From NCBI RefSeq assembly GCF_965218915.1, contig NZ_OZ244708.1:2418001-2482000 (forward strand): a stretch of 64,000 nucleotides of DNA, given 5' to 3'. The position numbers were made by a program, and so were the translations under genes. Positions 44,205 through 54,368 of this stretch are shown here, piece by piece; position 1 is the first letter of the stretch; every line of letters starts with the position of its first letter. Under the pieces are notes generated by a model. It was not told the DNA's origin. It ran no database searches and was given only the letters and a program-made list of their open reading frames with translations. The stretch comes from Novosphingopyxis sp965218915. GTDB lineage: Bacteria > Pseudomonadota > Alphaproteobacteria > Sphingomonadales > Sphingomonadaceae.

Positions 44205-44525
44205 CTACTCGTCCTTGTCGTCGTCGTCGTCGGCCTTCTTGACGCCGAGATCGTCGCCGTCGCCGAGGTCGACGTCGCTGTCTGGCGTATCGTCCGAATC
44301 GACCTCGTCGACATCGATGTCGAGATCGTCGTCGGCCTCTTCCTCTTTTTCCTTCTTCTTGCTCTTTTCCTCGTAAGGAACCGGCTGCTTGGATTTCAGG
44401 ACGGGCTCGGGCTCCCATTTCTCACCGCATTCGATGCACTCGACGGGATCGTCCTTGCCCAGATCGAAGAAGCGCGTGCCGCAGTTCGGGCAGGTGCGTT
44501 TATGTCCCCATTCGGCTTTGGCCAT
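44205..44525 (-). CDS. FYDLN acid-domain protein (TIGR02300 family)
   Basis: 106 residues. The N-terminal half has a zinc-ribbon-like set of four cysteines (CPNCGTRFFDLGKDD, then CIECGEKW), with the FFDLG motif of the family. The C-terminal half is extremely acidic (DDDLDIDVDEVDSDD, ending ADDDDDKDE). Widespread in alphaproteobacteria, function unknown; a nucleic-acid or metal-related role is possible. Single gene, divergent from aroA. Confidence 0.88.
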   Translation of the reverse strand: MAKAEWGHKRTCPNCGTRFFDLGKDDPVECIECGEKWEPEPVLKSKQPVPYEEKSKKKEKEEEADDDLDIDVDEVDSDDTPDSDVDLGDGDDLGVKKADDDDDKDE

Positions 44526-44639
44526 GTGGCTCGCTTTCCTTTGGTCGTGAAGATATGGCCGCGCGGGATCGCGGGTTAGGTAAATGTCTAATTGGCGAGC
44601 GCGCTCTTAAATGACAAGGGCGCTTTGGCAAGCCCCGTT

Positions 44640-44742
44640 CCGTCATTGCGAGGAGCCGGAGGCGACGAAGCAATCCAGGGCGGATACAGCGCTGCTATGA
44701 CCCTGGATTGCCGCGGCCTGCGGCCTCGCAACGACGAATTTC
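44640..44742. repeat. Dispersed intergenic hairpin repeat (family D copy)
   Basis: CGTCATTGCGAGGAGCCGGA, AAGCAATCCAGGGCGG, then CCTGGATTGCCGCGGCCTGC and CTCGCAACGACG. Long complementary arms. Same family as 33345-33520. An in-frame extension of aroA across it is not believed. Confidence 0.7.
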
Positions 44743-44795
44743 CTCAAGGCCGGTCGTTGACAGGCGCGCGGACCGAAGCGAAGCACGGCCACAGC

Positions 44796-46124
44796 ATGAC
44801 CACCGCCCCCACCCGCTTCGCCCCGCGCGGCCCATTGACCGGCACGATCTCCGTTCCGGGCGACAAGAGCATCTCGCACCGCGCGCTGATGCTGAGCGCG
44901 CTGGCGATCGGAGAAAGCAGGATCGAGGGGCTGCTGGAAGGCGAAGATGTGCTCGCCACCGCCGCGGCGATGCGTGCGATGGGCGCGGATATCGAGCGCG
45001 GCGGAGACGGCGCCTGGACCGTCCACGGCGTGGGCGTCGGCGGGCTGATGCAGCCGGCAGGCGCCCTCGACATGGGCAACAGCGGCACCTCGACGCGGCT
45101 GCTGATGGGGCTGGTCGCGAGCCATGCGATCACCTGCACCTTTACCGGCGACGCCTCGCTCAGCCACCGGCCGATGGGCCGCGTGATCGATCCGCTGCGG
45201 CTGATGGGCGCGGACATCAGCGCCTCGCCCGGCGGCACCTTGCCCGCGATGGTGCGCGGCATAGTCCCCGCCATACCGATCGAATACCGCCTGCCGGTCG
45301 CCTCCGCGCAGGTGAAATCGGCGGTGCTGCTGGCGGGGCTCAACACGCCCGGCATCACCCGCGTGATCGAACCGGTCGCGACGCGCGATCATAGCGAGCG
45401 CATGCTCAAGGGTTTCGGCGCGGATATCTCGGTCGAGCGCGATACCGATGGCGCACGCGTGATCTCGATCACCGGCGAAGCGGACTTGCAACCGCAGGAC
45501 ATCGCCGTGCCCGGCGATCCCTCCTCGGCCGCCTTTTTCATCGTCGCCGCGCTGATCGTGCCGGGTTCCGATGTCACGCTGACCGGCATCGGTATGAACC
45601 CCACGCGCGCCGGGCTGATCGGCGTGCTGCAAGGCATGGGCGGCGCCATTGAAATGTCGAACGAACGCGAAGTCGGCGGCGAACCGGTGGCCGACCTTCA
45701 CGTGCGGCACAGCGCGCTCACCGGCATCGACGTGCCGCCGGACATCGCGCCGAGCATGATCGACGAGTTTCCGGCCCTGTTCGTCGCCGCCGCCTTCGCG
45801 CATGGGCGCACGCGCACCAGCGGGCTCGACGAACTGCGCGTAAAGGAATCGGACCGGCTCGCGGTGATGGCGGCGGGGCTTGCCGAGATCGGCGCGCGGG
45901 CCGAGGAAGCCGCCGACGGGCTGGTCATCGACGGAACCGGCGGCGATATGCTGCCGGGCTCCTGCCATCCCGTCGCCAGCGCGCTCGACCACCGGATCGC
46001 GATGAGTTTCGCGGTCGCGGGGCTGCATTGCCGGGACGGGATCGAGGTGGACGACATGCATCCGGTGCAGACCAGCTTTCCGGGGTTCGAGGCGATGCTG
46101 CGCCGGGCGGGAGCAGGCGCATGA
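44796..46124 (+). CDS. aroA: 3-phosphoshikimate 1-carboxyvinyltransferase (EPSP synthase)
   Basis: 442 residues from the ATG at 44796; the upstream in-frame part lies in a repeat. It joins PEP to shikimate 3-phosphate in the shikimate pathway. Motifs: PGDKSISHRALMLSALA, NSGTSTRLLMG (95-105), LPVASAQVKSAVLLAGLNTP, LRVKESDRLAVMAAGL, LDHRIAMSFAV. The overall sequence is close to the CP4 (class II) group, but at the glyphosate-determining position it has Gly97 (NSGTS) where CP4 has Ala. First gene of an aroA-membrane protein-cmk unit joined by ATGA overlaps. Confidence 0.97.
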   Translation: MTTAPTRFAPRGPLTGTISVPGDKSISHRALMLSALAIGESRIEGLLEGEDVLATAAAMRAMGADIERGGDGAWTVHGVGVGGLMQPAGALDMGNSGTSTRLLMGLVASHAITCTFTGDASLSHRPMGRVIDPLRLMGADISASPGGTLPAMVRGIVPAIPIEYRLPVASAQVKSAVLLAGLNTPGITRVIEPVATRDHSERMLKGFGADISVERDTDGARVISITGEADLQPQDIAVPGDPSSAAFFIVAALIVPGSDVTLTGIGMNPTRAGLIGVLQGMGGAIEMSNEREVGGEPVADLHVRHSALTGIDVPPDIAPSMIDEFPALFVAAAFAHGRTRTSGLDELRVKESDRLAVMAAGLAEIGARAEEAADGLVIDGTGGDMLPGSCHPVASALDHRIAMSFAVAGLHCRDGIEVDDMHPVQTSFPGFEAMLRRAGAGA

Positions 46125-46396
46125 TGGGGATCAGCTCGTTCGCCGCCGACATGATCGGCTTCGCCGGCAGCTTCTGCATCGTCGCCGCCTTTGCCTACAG
46201 CAACATGGCGAAGCGGATGAACCTGCTGGCGTTCAACGCGGTCAACTTCGTGGGCGCGGCGCTGCTCGCGATCTCGCTGACGGTGAACTATAATCTTCCG
46301 ACGATGGTGCTGGAAATCGTGTGGATGATCATCGCGCTCTTCGGCATCGTCAAGGCGCTACGCACGCCCAGGGTGCCGGCGGAGCCCGCGCCATGA
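46121..46396 (+). CDS. Small membrane protein, CBU_0592-like
   Basis: 91 residues with three predicted membrane helices (MIGFAGSFCIVAAFAYS; LAFNAVNFVGAALLAISLTV; TMVLEIVWMIIALFGIVKAL). The N-P-x-W order (NYNLPTMVLEIVW) resembles the CBU_0592 family of unknown function. Overlaps aroA (ATGA) upstream and cmk (ATGA) downstream, so it is co-translated with two essential enzymes. No function can be given. Confidence 0.8.
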   Translation: MMGISSFAADMIGFAGSFCIVAAFAYSNMAKRMNLLAFNAVNFVGAALLAISLTVNYNLPTMVLEIVWMIIALFGIVKALRTPRVPAEPAP

Positions 46397-47022
46397 TCAT
46401 CGCGGTCGACGGACCCACCGCTTCGGGCAAGGGCACCATCGCGCGCCGGCTCGCGGCGCATTTCGGACTGCCGGTGCTCGACACCGGCCTGCTTTACCGC
46501 GCCGTCGGTTTCGGCGTGGCGCGGGCCGACGGCGATGCGGACGACGAGGCGACGGCCTTGGCGCATGTCGATTTTCCTGATGCGCTACTCGCCGATCCGG
46601 CGCTGCGGACCGAGCGGGTCGGCGGCTTTGCCAGCAAGGTCTCGGCGCATTCGAAAGTGCGCCAGGCGCTGTTCGACCGGCAGGTGGCCTTCGCGGACCA
46701 GCCCGGCGGCGCGGTGCTCGACGGGCGCGATATCGGGACGGTAATCGCACCCCATGCCGACGCCAAGCTCTACGTTACCGCATCGGTCTCGGCGCGCGCG
46801 CGGCGGCGGTTCGAGGAGATGCGCGGGCGCGGCGAGACCGTGACGCTCGCCGCGATCGAGACCGATCTCGCCGCCCGCGACGCGCGCGATACCGGCCGCG
46901 CCGCCGCGCCGCTCCGACCCGCCGACGATGCGCTCTTGCTCGATACCTCCGATCTCACTATAGACGCAGCCGTCCGGCAGGCGATCGCCCTGGTGGAGCG
47001 AAGGATAGAGAGCCGGTTCTAA
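46393..47022 (+). CDS. cmk: Cytidylate kinase
   Basis: 209 residues. The P-loop DGPTASGKGTIARRLA is followed by LPVLDTGLLYRAVGF. LDGRDIGTVIAPHADAKLYV is the CMP-binding signature, and the lid contains RARRRFEEMRGRGE. Phosphorylates CMP and dCMP with ATP. The order aroA-cmk-rpsA-ihfB is common in proteobacteria and supports the call. Confidence 0.97.
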   Translation: MIIAVDGPTASGKGTIARRLAAHFGLPVLDTGLLYRAVGFGVARADGDADDEATALAHVDFPDALLADPALRTERVGGFASKVSAHSKVRQALFDRQVAFADQPGGAVLDGRDIGTVIAPHADAKLYVTASVSARARRRFEEMRGRGETVTLAAIETDLAARDARDTGRAAAPLRPADDALLLDTSDLTIDAAVRQAIALVERRIESRF

Positions 47023-47252
47023 TCCGGCCCGTTCATGAAAAGGTGCGCGGCGCCCTCTCTTGAGAGGCTGCCTGGCGTGCCTTTTTGGTTTTGGGAAAAC
47101 GCCCTCGCGGCGCGCGCCCTCGGCTTTCGTTTCGTCCCAGATCACCGCCCGAAGGACGCCGTTCGACGCAACCGGCGCGGGCGGCAGTTTGGCCGAAGAC
47201 CGCCGGATTCAACCGGCTGGCCAGCAAAATGTTGAACAAGGATCTACCCTTT

Positions 47253-48947
47253 ATGGCCTCAATGGCAAACCCGACCCGCGACGATTTCGCGGCCATGCTC
47301 GAAGAAACCCTCCCCGCGGACCAAGGCTTCGAAGGCCGCGTGGTCAAAGGCACCGTCACCGGCATCGAGAACGATCTCGCCGTGATCGACGTGGGCCTGA
47401 AGTCCGAAGGCCGCGTGCCGCTGCGCGAATTCGCGAGCCCCGGCCAGAAGGCCGAAATTTCCGTCGGCGACGAAGTCGAGGTCTATGTCGACCGCGTCGA
47501 GAACGCGCAGGGCGAGGCGATGCTCAGCCGCGACCGCGCCCGCCGCGAAGCCGCCTGGGACAAGCTGGAAGCCGAATATGACCAGAGCGCACGCGTCGAG
47601 GGCACCATCTTCGGCCGCGTCAAGGGCGGCTTCACCGTCGATCTCGGCGGTGCCGTGGCGTTCCTGCCCGGCAGCCAAGTCGACGTGCGCCCGGTGCGCG
47701 ACGTCACCCCGCTGATGGACATTCCGCAGCCTTTCGTGATCCTCAAGATGGACCGCCGCCGCGGCAATATCGTGGTTTCGCGCCGCGCCATCCTGGAAGA
47801 AACCCGCGCCGAGCAGCGTTCGGGCCTGATCCAGTCGCTGGTCGAGGGCCAGGTGATCGAGGGTGTGGTCAAGAACATCACCGATTATGGCGCGTTCGTC
47901 GACCTGGGCGGGATCGACGGCCTGCTCCACGTCACCGACATGAGCTACAAGCGGGTCAACCACCCGACCGAAATCCTCAACATCGGCGATACGGTGAAGG
48001 TGCAGGTGATCCGCATCAACCGCGAGACGCAGCGCATCAGCCTGGGCATGAAGCAGCTCGAGGCCGATCCCTGGGACGGCGCGGTGGCGAAATATCCGGA
48101 GGGCATGAAGCTCGACGGCACCGTCACCAACATCACCGAATATGGCGCCTTCGTGGAGCTGGAGCCTGGCATCGAGGGGCTGGTCCACGTCTCCGAGATG
48201 AGCTGGACCAAGAAGAACGTCCATCCCGGCAAGATCGTCTCGACCAGCCAGGAAGTCGAAGTGGTCGTGCTCGAGGTCGACACCGAAAAGCGCCGCATCT
48301 CGCTCGGCATCAAGCAGGCGCAGGGCAATCCGTGGGACGACTTTGCCGAAAAATATCCGGTCGGCGCCACGGTCGAGGGCGAGGTCAAGAACGCCACCGA
48401 ATTCGGCCTGTTCGTCGGCCTCGACGGCGATGTCGACGGCATGGTCCACATGTCCGACATCGCCTGGGGCATTTCCGGCGAGGACGCGCTGCATCTCCAC
48501 CGCAAGGGCGAGACGGTGCAGGCGGTCGTGCTCGACGTCGACGCCGAGAAGGAGCGTATCTCGCTGGGCATCAAGCAACTCGAGCGCGGCGCCCCCCAGG
48601 CCGGCGCCGGCGAGGGTCTGCGCCGCGGCACCACCACCACCGTCACCGTGCTCGAAGTGCGCGACGGCGGGCTGGAGGTCCAGGCGGGCGAGGACGGCGC
48701 CACCGGATTCATCAAGCGCAGCGATCTCGGCCGCGACCGCGACGAGCAGCGCCCCGACCGCTTCCAGGTCGGCCAGAAGTTCGACGCCATGGTCACCGGT
48801 TTCGACCGTTCGAAGAAGCCCAATTTCTCGATCAAGGCGCTGCAGCTGTCCGAGGAGAAACAGGCCGTCGAGCAATATGGTTCGACCGACTCGGGCGCCT
48901 CGCTCGGCGATATCCTCGGCGAAGCGCTGAAGAAAAAAGAAGACTGA
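47253..48947 (+). CDS. rpsA: 30S ribosomal protein S1
   Basis: 564 residues from the ATG at 47253, close to the 557 of E. coli. Six S1 RNA-binding repeats: the first near GRVVKGTVTGIENDLAVIDV, the third at GVVKNITDYGAFVDLGGIDG, the fourth at GTVTNITEYGAFVELEPGIE, the fifth at GEVKNATEFGLFVGLDGDVD. It unwinds mRNA leaders for the ribosome. The in-frame extension upstream is leader sequence. A 230-base leader separates it from cmk and could carry autoregulatory structure. Confidence 0.97.
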   Translation: MASMANPTRDDFAAMLEETLPADQGFEGRVVKGTVTGIENDLAVIDVGLKSEGRVPLREFASPGQKAEISVGDEVEVYVDRVENAQGEAMLSRDRARREAAWDKLEAEYDQSARVEGTIFGRVKGGFTVDLGGAVAFLPGSQVDVRPVRDVTPLMDIPQPFVILKMDRRRGNIVVSRRAILEETRAEQRSGLIQSLVEGQVIEGVVKNITDYGAFVDLGGIDGLLHVTDMSYKRVNHPTEILNIGDTVKVQVIRINRETQRISLGMKQLEADPWDGAVAKYPEGMKLDGTVTNITEYGAFVELEPGIEGLVHVSEMSWTKKNVHPGKIVSTSQEVEVVVLEVDTEKRRISLGIKQAQGNPWDDFAEKYPVGATVEGEVKNATEFGLFVGLDGDVDGMVHMSDIAWGISGEDALHLHRKGETVQAVVLDVDAEKERISLGIKQLERGAPQAGAGEGLRRGTTTTVTVLEVRDGGLEVQAGEDGATGFIKRSDLGRDRDEQRPDRFQVGQKFDAMVTGFDRSKKPNFSIKALQLSEEKQAVEQYGSTDSGASLGDILGEALKKKED

Positions 48948-48969
48948 TCCCGAATTGGAACGACCGACA

Positions 48970-49010
48970 CGGCCCGCCCTCCCACCGGAAGGCGGGCCGT
49001 TGTTTGTTTA
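48970..49010 (+). terminator. Rho-independent terminator of rpsA
   Basis: CGGCCCGCC (48970-48978) / GGCGGGCCG (48991-48999), perfect 9-base stem, followed by TTGTTTGTTTA. It lies 22 bases past the rpsA stop. Confidence 0.9.
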
Positions 49011-49152
49011 CGGTATGTTAGCCCGATATAGGTTTAGACGGCGGGCGGTGTTTGCTGTATGACATTCCCACGGGGGAAGCATTGCGGTGGCGCCAATCCA
49101 TGGTAGGAAATGCGCGATTTGGCCTGCCCCTTGGCGCTCGGAGGTGCCGACG

Positions 49153-49434
49153 ATGATCAGATCGGAACTGATCAAGAAACTGGAAGACGAGAACCCCGGC
49201 CTGAAGGCGCAGGAGGTGGAAAAGATCGTCGACCTGTTCTTCCACCAGATCGTCCAGCGGCTGGCCGATGGCGGACGCGTCGAACTGCGCGGTTTCGGGG
49301 CCTTCTCGACCCGCGAGCGCGATCCGCGCAAGGGCCGCAACCCGCGCACCGGCGAGACCGTCGAGGTCCCGGCCAAGCGCGTGCCCTATTTCAAGCCGGG
49401 CAAGGAAATCCGCGAGAAATTGAACGAGGCGTGA
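49153..49434 (+). CDS. ihfB: Integration host factor beta subunit
   Basis: 93 residues. MIRSELIKKLEDENPGLKAQ, then VELRGFGAFSTRERDPRKGR, NPRTGETVEVPAKRVPYFKP, is IhfB. The Asn-Pro-Arg turn intercalates DNA. IHF bends DNA and would be needed to bring the two AAA+ activators to the flagellar sigma-54 promoters in this window. The usual neighbour of rpsA. Confidence 0.95.
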   Translation: MIRSELIKKLEDENPGLKAQEVEKIVDLFFHQIVQRLADGGRVELRGFGAFSTRERDPRKGRNPRTGETVEVPAKRVPYFKPGKEIREKLNEA

Positions 49435-49591
49435 GCGGAATCGCTTATATTCTGCATTTCAAGCTGTAATCCGCCGCAGCGGACGCCGAACAATTGCTTC
49501 CCAGAGCCGAAGCGGACAAGCGGCTTTTTGCAGACTTTCAATTTTAATAATAGTTGATAAATTAACGCGCTATCAAACGCGAGACCGACAC

Positions 49592-49849
49592 ATGATCAGC
49601 GCCGATTTGGGACAACAGCTCGAAACCTTCGTCTCCGCCCTCGTCGATACGGGCCGGTATAATTCGAAAAGCGAAGTGCTGCGCGAAGGCGTTCGTCTCG
49701 TTCAGGACCGTGAAACGCGCCTCGCGGCGCTCGACGCCTCGATCGCCCGAGGTCTGGCTGATGCCGAAGAGGACCGAACCAGCCCTGCCGACGAAGTCTT
49801 TGACCGGCTTGAAGAAAAGTACCGCGCGTTATCACGCCCATCGGCGTGA
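49592..49849 (+). CDS. parD: ParD-like antitoxin (ribbon-helix-helix)
   Basis: 85 residues. The N-terminal RHH motif (MISADLGQQLETFVSALVDT, then GRYNSKSEVLREGVRLVQ) is ParD/CopG-like. The acidic C-terminal helix (LADAEEDRTSPADEVFDRLE) should wrap the toxin. The gene overlaps the toxin (GTGA). The AT-rich upstream stretch (TTTCAATTTTAATAATAGTT) probably holds an autoregulated promoter. Confidence 0.88.
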   Translation: MISADLGQQLETFVSALVDTGRYNSKSEVLREGVRLVQDRETRLAALDASIARGLADAEEDRTSPADEVFDRLEEKYRALSRPSA

Positions 49850-50145
49850 TAATCGTCCATATATCGGCCGAGGCCGGGCACGATATGGAAGCTATCGGCG
49901 ACTATATCGCGCGCGACGATCCGACGCGTGCGCTGAGCTTCGTGCAGGAGCTTCGGACCAAATGCCTCGAACTTGCCGATTTGCCCGAGGGATTTCCTTT
50001 GGTCCCTCGTTATGAGTCGGATGGAATCAGACGCCGCGCGCACGGAAATTACCTGATTTTTTATCGGTTCAAGGCGGGGTCGCTTACCGTCATACATGTA
50101 CTGCACGGCCGCCGCGATTACGAACCGATCCTGTCCTCATCCTGA
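49846..50145 (+). CDS. parE: ParE-like toxin (RelE/ParE fold)
   Basis: 99 residues from a GTG that overlaps the antitoxin stop. VHISAEAGHDMEAIGDYIAR, then LRTKCLELADLPEGFPLVPR, then RRRAHGNYLIFYRFKAGSLT and VIHVLHGRRDYEPIL is the ParE signature, with the conserved RR and final HGRRD. ParE proteins poison DNA gyrase. Appears intact. Position next to ihfB suggests insertion between core genes. Confidence 0.9.
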   Translation: MIIVHISAEAGHDMEAIGDYIARDDPTRALSFVQELRTKCLELADLPEGFPLVPRYESDGIRRRAHGNYLIFYRFKAGSLTVIHVLHGRRDYEPILSSS

Positions 50146-50268
50146 TATTTCTCGGTAGCTATCGATCCGGTCGCGGACGGGAAAGGGATATCGCGCAACG
50201 TCAGATACGCCGACAATCCGGCGAGAAGTTCGTCCAGGTCAATGACCGCTTCCCACCGACAGGGCCCC

Positions 50269-51035
50269 TCAGCTCTTCAGCCGATAGCCCGTGCGGAACA
50301 TCCAGAAGATCACCGCCAGGCACAGCGTCAGGAACAAAGCCAGCGCTCCCATGCTCACGCCGATCGACACGTCGCCCTCGCCGAAGAAGGTCCAGCGGAA
50401 GCCGCTGATCAGGTAGACCACCGGGTTGAACAGGGTCAGCGTCTGCCAGAAGGGCGGCAGCATGGTGATGCTGTAGAACGCGCCGCCCAGAAAGGTGAGC
50501 GGATAGACGACGAGCAGCGGGATCACCTGCAGCTGCTCGAAATTCTTCGCCCAGATCCCGATGATGAAGCCGAACAGGCAGAAGGCGATGGCGATCAGGA
50601 TCATCATGCCCAGCATCAGCACCGGATGGTCCACGCGCGGCTGAATGAAAAAGGTGCTGGTCGCCAGGATGATCAGGCCGATGATCACCGATTTGGTCGC
50701 CGCCGCGCCGACATAGGCCAGCACCGTCTCGAACGCGCTGAGCGGGGAGGATAACAGCTCGTAGATCGTGCCGGTCCATTTGGGCATGTAGATGCCGAAG
50801 CTGGAATTGCCGATGCTCTCGGTGAACATCGACAGCATGATGAGGCCGGGCACGATGAACGCGCCGTAGGACACATTGCCCACCTCCCCCATGCGGCTGC
50901 CGATCGCCGAACCGAAGACGATGAAATACAGCGCGGTGGTGAGCACCGGCAGCACCAGGCTGGTCCAGAAGGTGCGGCGGAAGCGGGCCAGCTCGAACTT
51001 GTAGATCGCCCAGACGCCGCGCAGATTGTTGTCGC

Positions 51036-51039
<4 letters not shown>
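50269..51039 (-). CDS. ABC-2 type exporter permease, YadH-like
   Basis: 256 residues from the ATG at 51039, the same size as E. coli YadH. Six membrane helices. Key stretches are WAIYKFELARFRRTFWTSLV, FGSAIGSRMGEVGNVSYGAF, and PLLVVYPLTFLGGAFYSITM, the ABC-2 signature. It overlaps the ATPase gene by 4 bases. Together they should export a lipid, drug or polymer; the substrate is unknown. Confidence 0.9.
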
Positions 51040-51965
<926 letters not shown>

Positions 51966-52058
51966 ATCGCCAGCGCCTCTAGCGCGTCGGCGCGCGCGTT
52001 CATAGGCATCTTGACGCGGCGGGCCTTGTCGCGCCATTCGGGCGGCACAAACCCACGT

Positions 52059-52143
52059 GCGGACGTGGCGGAATGGTAGACGCTGCGGACTTAAAATCCG
52101 CTTGCCCAGTGCAGTGCGGGTTCGAGTCCCGCCGTCCGCACCA
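52059..52143 (+). tRNA. tRNA-Leu (anticodon UAA)
   Basis: 85 bases with encoded CCA. Acceptor GCGGACG / CGTCCGC; anticodon stem GCGGA-CTTAAAA-TCCGC gives UAA; long variable arm as in class II tRNAs; T arm GCGGGTTCGAGTCCCGC. All arms intact. Confidence 0.96.
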
Positions 52144-52225
52144 GTTTCCGAGCGCAAGCGAGGGTGGCTCAGCGCAACCTGCGGTGACTGGCGTGCCATC
52201 CGGCAGAAGCTTGAACCCTGAGTCC

Positions 52226-52304
52226 GTCACCCCGGCGAAGGCTGGGGTCTCAGGCGGCATAGCCACGAGGCCCGAGATGCCAGCTTTCGCTGGCATGACG
52301 AACA
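52226..52304. repeat. Dispersed intergenic hairpin repeat (family B copy)
   Basis: CCCCGGCGAAGGCTGGGG, then GATGCCAGCTTTCGCTGGCA. Same family as 43976-44047 and 62052-62129. It lies between tRNA-Leu and the binding-protein gene; the rest of that 276-base gap holds no gene. Confidence 0.75.
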
Positions 52305-52419
52305 GTTGGGACGGATGGCGCGCCAGCTTGCGCCGGCTTAACGAGTGGCAGAACCGTGTAACGGACGATCGCCCAATTACCCCTTGGCGACACCCGCCCC
52401 CAAGTCGCATAGCGTCGCC

Positions 52420-53871
52420 ATGCGTATCGCCGCTCCTCTTCTGCTCCTCGCCGCGCTCGCCGGTTGCGGCGGCGGCGTGGACAATGACAGCATCGCGATC
52501 GCCGCGATCGATCGGGGCGAGGCGGACTTCAATATCGGCCGCCTGCCGCTCGGCGAAACCGCGGGACTGCTGCGCGCGGCCACCGCCCGGGGGCTGGTCG
52601 CGTTCGACGCGCAGGGGCGCATCTATCCCGGTCTAGCCGAACGCTGGATCGCGAGCGAGGACGGACTGAGCTACATCTTCCGTATCGGCGACGCGCGGTG
52701 GAACGGCGGCGGCACGGTGACCGCACGGCAGGTCGCCGATATCCTGCGCCGGCGGCTCGGCGAACTCAGGCGCGGCGGGTTTGCCGAGGACCTGGCGCTG
52801 GTGTCCGACGTCAACGCGATCACCGAGCATGTGCTGGAGATCCGGCTCAAGCAGCCGCGCCCCCATCTGCTAGAACTGCTCGCCCAGCCCGAATTCGGCA
52901 TCGTGCGCGGCCGCGCCGGCTCCGGCCCGATGCGCGCGACGCGCGAGAGCGAAGCCTATGAACTGATGCACCGCAGCTTCGCGCTGAAGGACGGCCGCGA
53001 GGAACGCGTGGAGCCCCGGATTCTGCTGCGCGGGCGAAGCGCCGCCAACGCCATCGCCGCCTACGTCGCGGGCGCGGCGGATGTGGTGGAGGGCGGACGG
53101 TTCCAGGATCTGCCGCTGCTCGCCGCCGCGCGGCTGGATGCGGCCGCGGTCAGCGTCGATCCCACCGCCGGGCTGTTCGGACTGATGGTGGTGGAGCGCA
53201 GCCCGTTCCTGTCCATGCCGGACAACCGCGAGGCGATCGCGATGGCGATCGACCGCAGCGCCTTGCCGGCCGACTTCGACCGCGCGGAATGGACCGAGGC
53301 GGAGACGCCGTGGCCCGAGGGGCTGTTCGGCGCCGAGATCATCGAACCGCCGGCATGGACCGCCGCGAACCTGGAGGGCCGCCGCACCGAGGCCGCGCGC
53401 CGCGTCGCCGCCTGGCGGGACCAGCACGAACCGCCCGCGCCGCTGCGCATCGCCATGCCCGGCGGCGCGGGCGGGCGCATCCTGTTCGCGCGCCTCGCCG
53501 CCGATCTCGCCGCCATCGGGCTGGAGGCGAAGCGCGTAAAGCCCGACGCCGATGCGGATCTGCGGCTGATCGATCAGGTCGCCGATTATGACGGGCCGAT
53601 CTGGTATCTGGCGCGGCTGACCTGCCCGGCCACGCGCCTGTGCAACGAGGAGGCGGAGCGCGGCATCGCCGCCGCCCTGGACGCGCCCACGCTGGCCGAA
53701 CGCGGCCGCCTGCTGCGCGATGCCGCGGCGCTGGTGCAGGCGGACGCGGCCTATATCCCGCTGGCGACGCCGCTGCGCTTTTCATTAGTACGTCCAGGCA
53801 TCGAGGGCCACGCCGCCAATCCGCGTGGCTGGCATCTGTTGCAATATCTGGGGGGTGGTCCCACCTCCTGA
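52420..53871 (+). CDS. Oligopeptide-type solute-binding lipoprotein (SBP family 5), orphan
   Basis: 483 residues from the ATG at 52420. MRIAAPLLLLAALAGCGGG is a lipoprotein signal with lipobox LAGC. The fold resembles DppA/OppA-type binding proteins: YPGLAERWIASEDGLSYIFR, then WNGGGTVTARQVADILRRRL and TEHVLEIRLKQPRPHLLELL. It is a little shorter than usual (about 530). No permease or ATPase of a peptide importer is next to it, so partner or role is open. Confidence 0.8.
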   Translation: MRIAAPLLLLAALAGCGGGVDNDSIAIAAIDRGEADFNIGRLPLGETAGLLRAATARGLVAFDAQGRIYPGLAERWIASEDGLSYIFRIGDARWNGGGTVTARQVADILRRRLGELRRGGFAEDLALVSDVNAITEHVLEIRLKQPRPHLLELLAQPEFGIVRGRAGSGPMRATRESEAYELMHRSFALKDGREERVEPRILLRGRSAANAIAAYVAGAADVVEGGRFQDLPLLAAARLDAAAVSVDPTAGLFGLMVVERSPFLSMPDNREAIAMAIDRSALPADFDRAEWTEAETPWPEGLFGAEIIEPPAWTAANLEGRRTEAARRVAAWRDQHEPPAPLRIAMPGGAGGRILFARLAADLAAIGLEAKRVKPDADADLRLIDQVADYDGPIWYLARLTCPATRLCNEEAERGIAAALDAPTLAERGRLLRDAAALVQADAAYIPLATPLRFSLVRPGIEGHAANPRGWHLLQYLGGGPTS

Positions 53872-53909
53872 TCATGGAGGCCCGGTTGGCCCATGGAGGA
53901 ACGAATATT

Positions 53910-54332
53910 ATGAAAGTCGGCAGCGAACAATTCGATCGGATGAGCGATCTCATCGGCCCGGCCGCGCGCGATCCGCGAGCGATCCGCCAGCGCGTCGAGG
54001 CGATGGAGAAGCTGCTCGAGGGCATGTTCGTGATCCCCGGCATCAACCGCCGCGTCGGGCTCGATTCGATCGTCGGCCTGGTGCCGGTGGTCGGCGACAT
54101 CATCACCGCCGGGATGGGCGCCTATATCATCTGGGAGGCGCGCAACCTCGGCATGTCGAAATTCCATCTGTTCCGCATGGCCGGCAATCTGGGGATCGAC
54201 ACGCTGATCGGCGCGGTGCCCCTGCTGGGCGATGCGTTCGATTTCCTGTGGCGCTCGAACTCGATGAACCTCAAGGTCATCAGAAAGCATCTCGACAAAC
54301 ATCATCCCGAGACGGTGACGCTGGAGGGGTGA
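53910..54332 (+). CDS. DUF4112 membrane protein
   Basis: 140 residues from the ATG at 53910 with a GGAGGA site just upstream. LDSIVGLVPVVGDIITAGMG, then AYIIWEARNLGMSKFHLFRM, and LIGAVPLLGDAFDFLWRSN are the two GxxPxxGD repeats that define DUF4112. Two hydrophobic hairpins suggest membrane association. Function unknown. Confidence 0.9.
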   Translation: MKVGSEQFDRMSDLIGPAARDPRAIRQRVEAMEKLLEGMFVIPGINRRVGLDSIVGLVPVVGDIITAGMGAYIIWEARNLGMSKFHLFRMAGNLGIDTLIGAVPLLGDAFDFLWRSNSMNLKVIRKHLDKHHPETVTLEG

Positions 54333-54338
54333 GGAAAA

Positions 54339-54368
54339 AGCTCCTCCCCGTTCCGGGGAGGATTTTTA
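54339..54368. terminator. Bidirectional terminator between DUF4112 and RNase T2 genes
   Basis: TCCTCCCC / GGGGAGGA with loop GTTCC; TTTTTA on the plus strand and GCTTTTTC on the minus strand. It lies between the stops of convergent genes. Confidence 0.88.

Noticed and set aside
44592..44795. N-terminal extension of aroA
   Set aside because: The sequence is a dispersed inverted repeat; the conserved protein begins at 44796.
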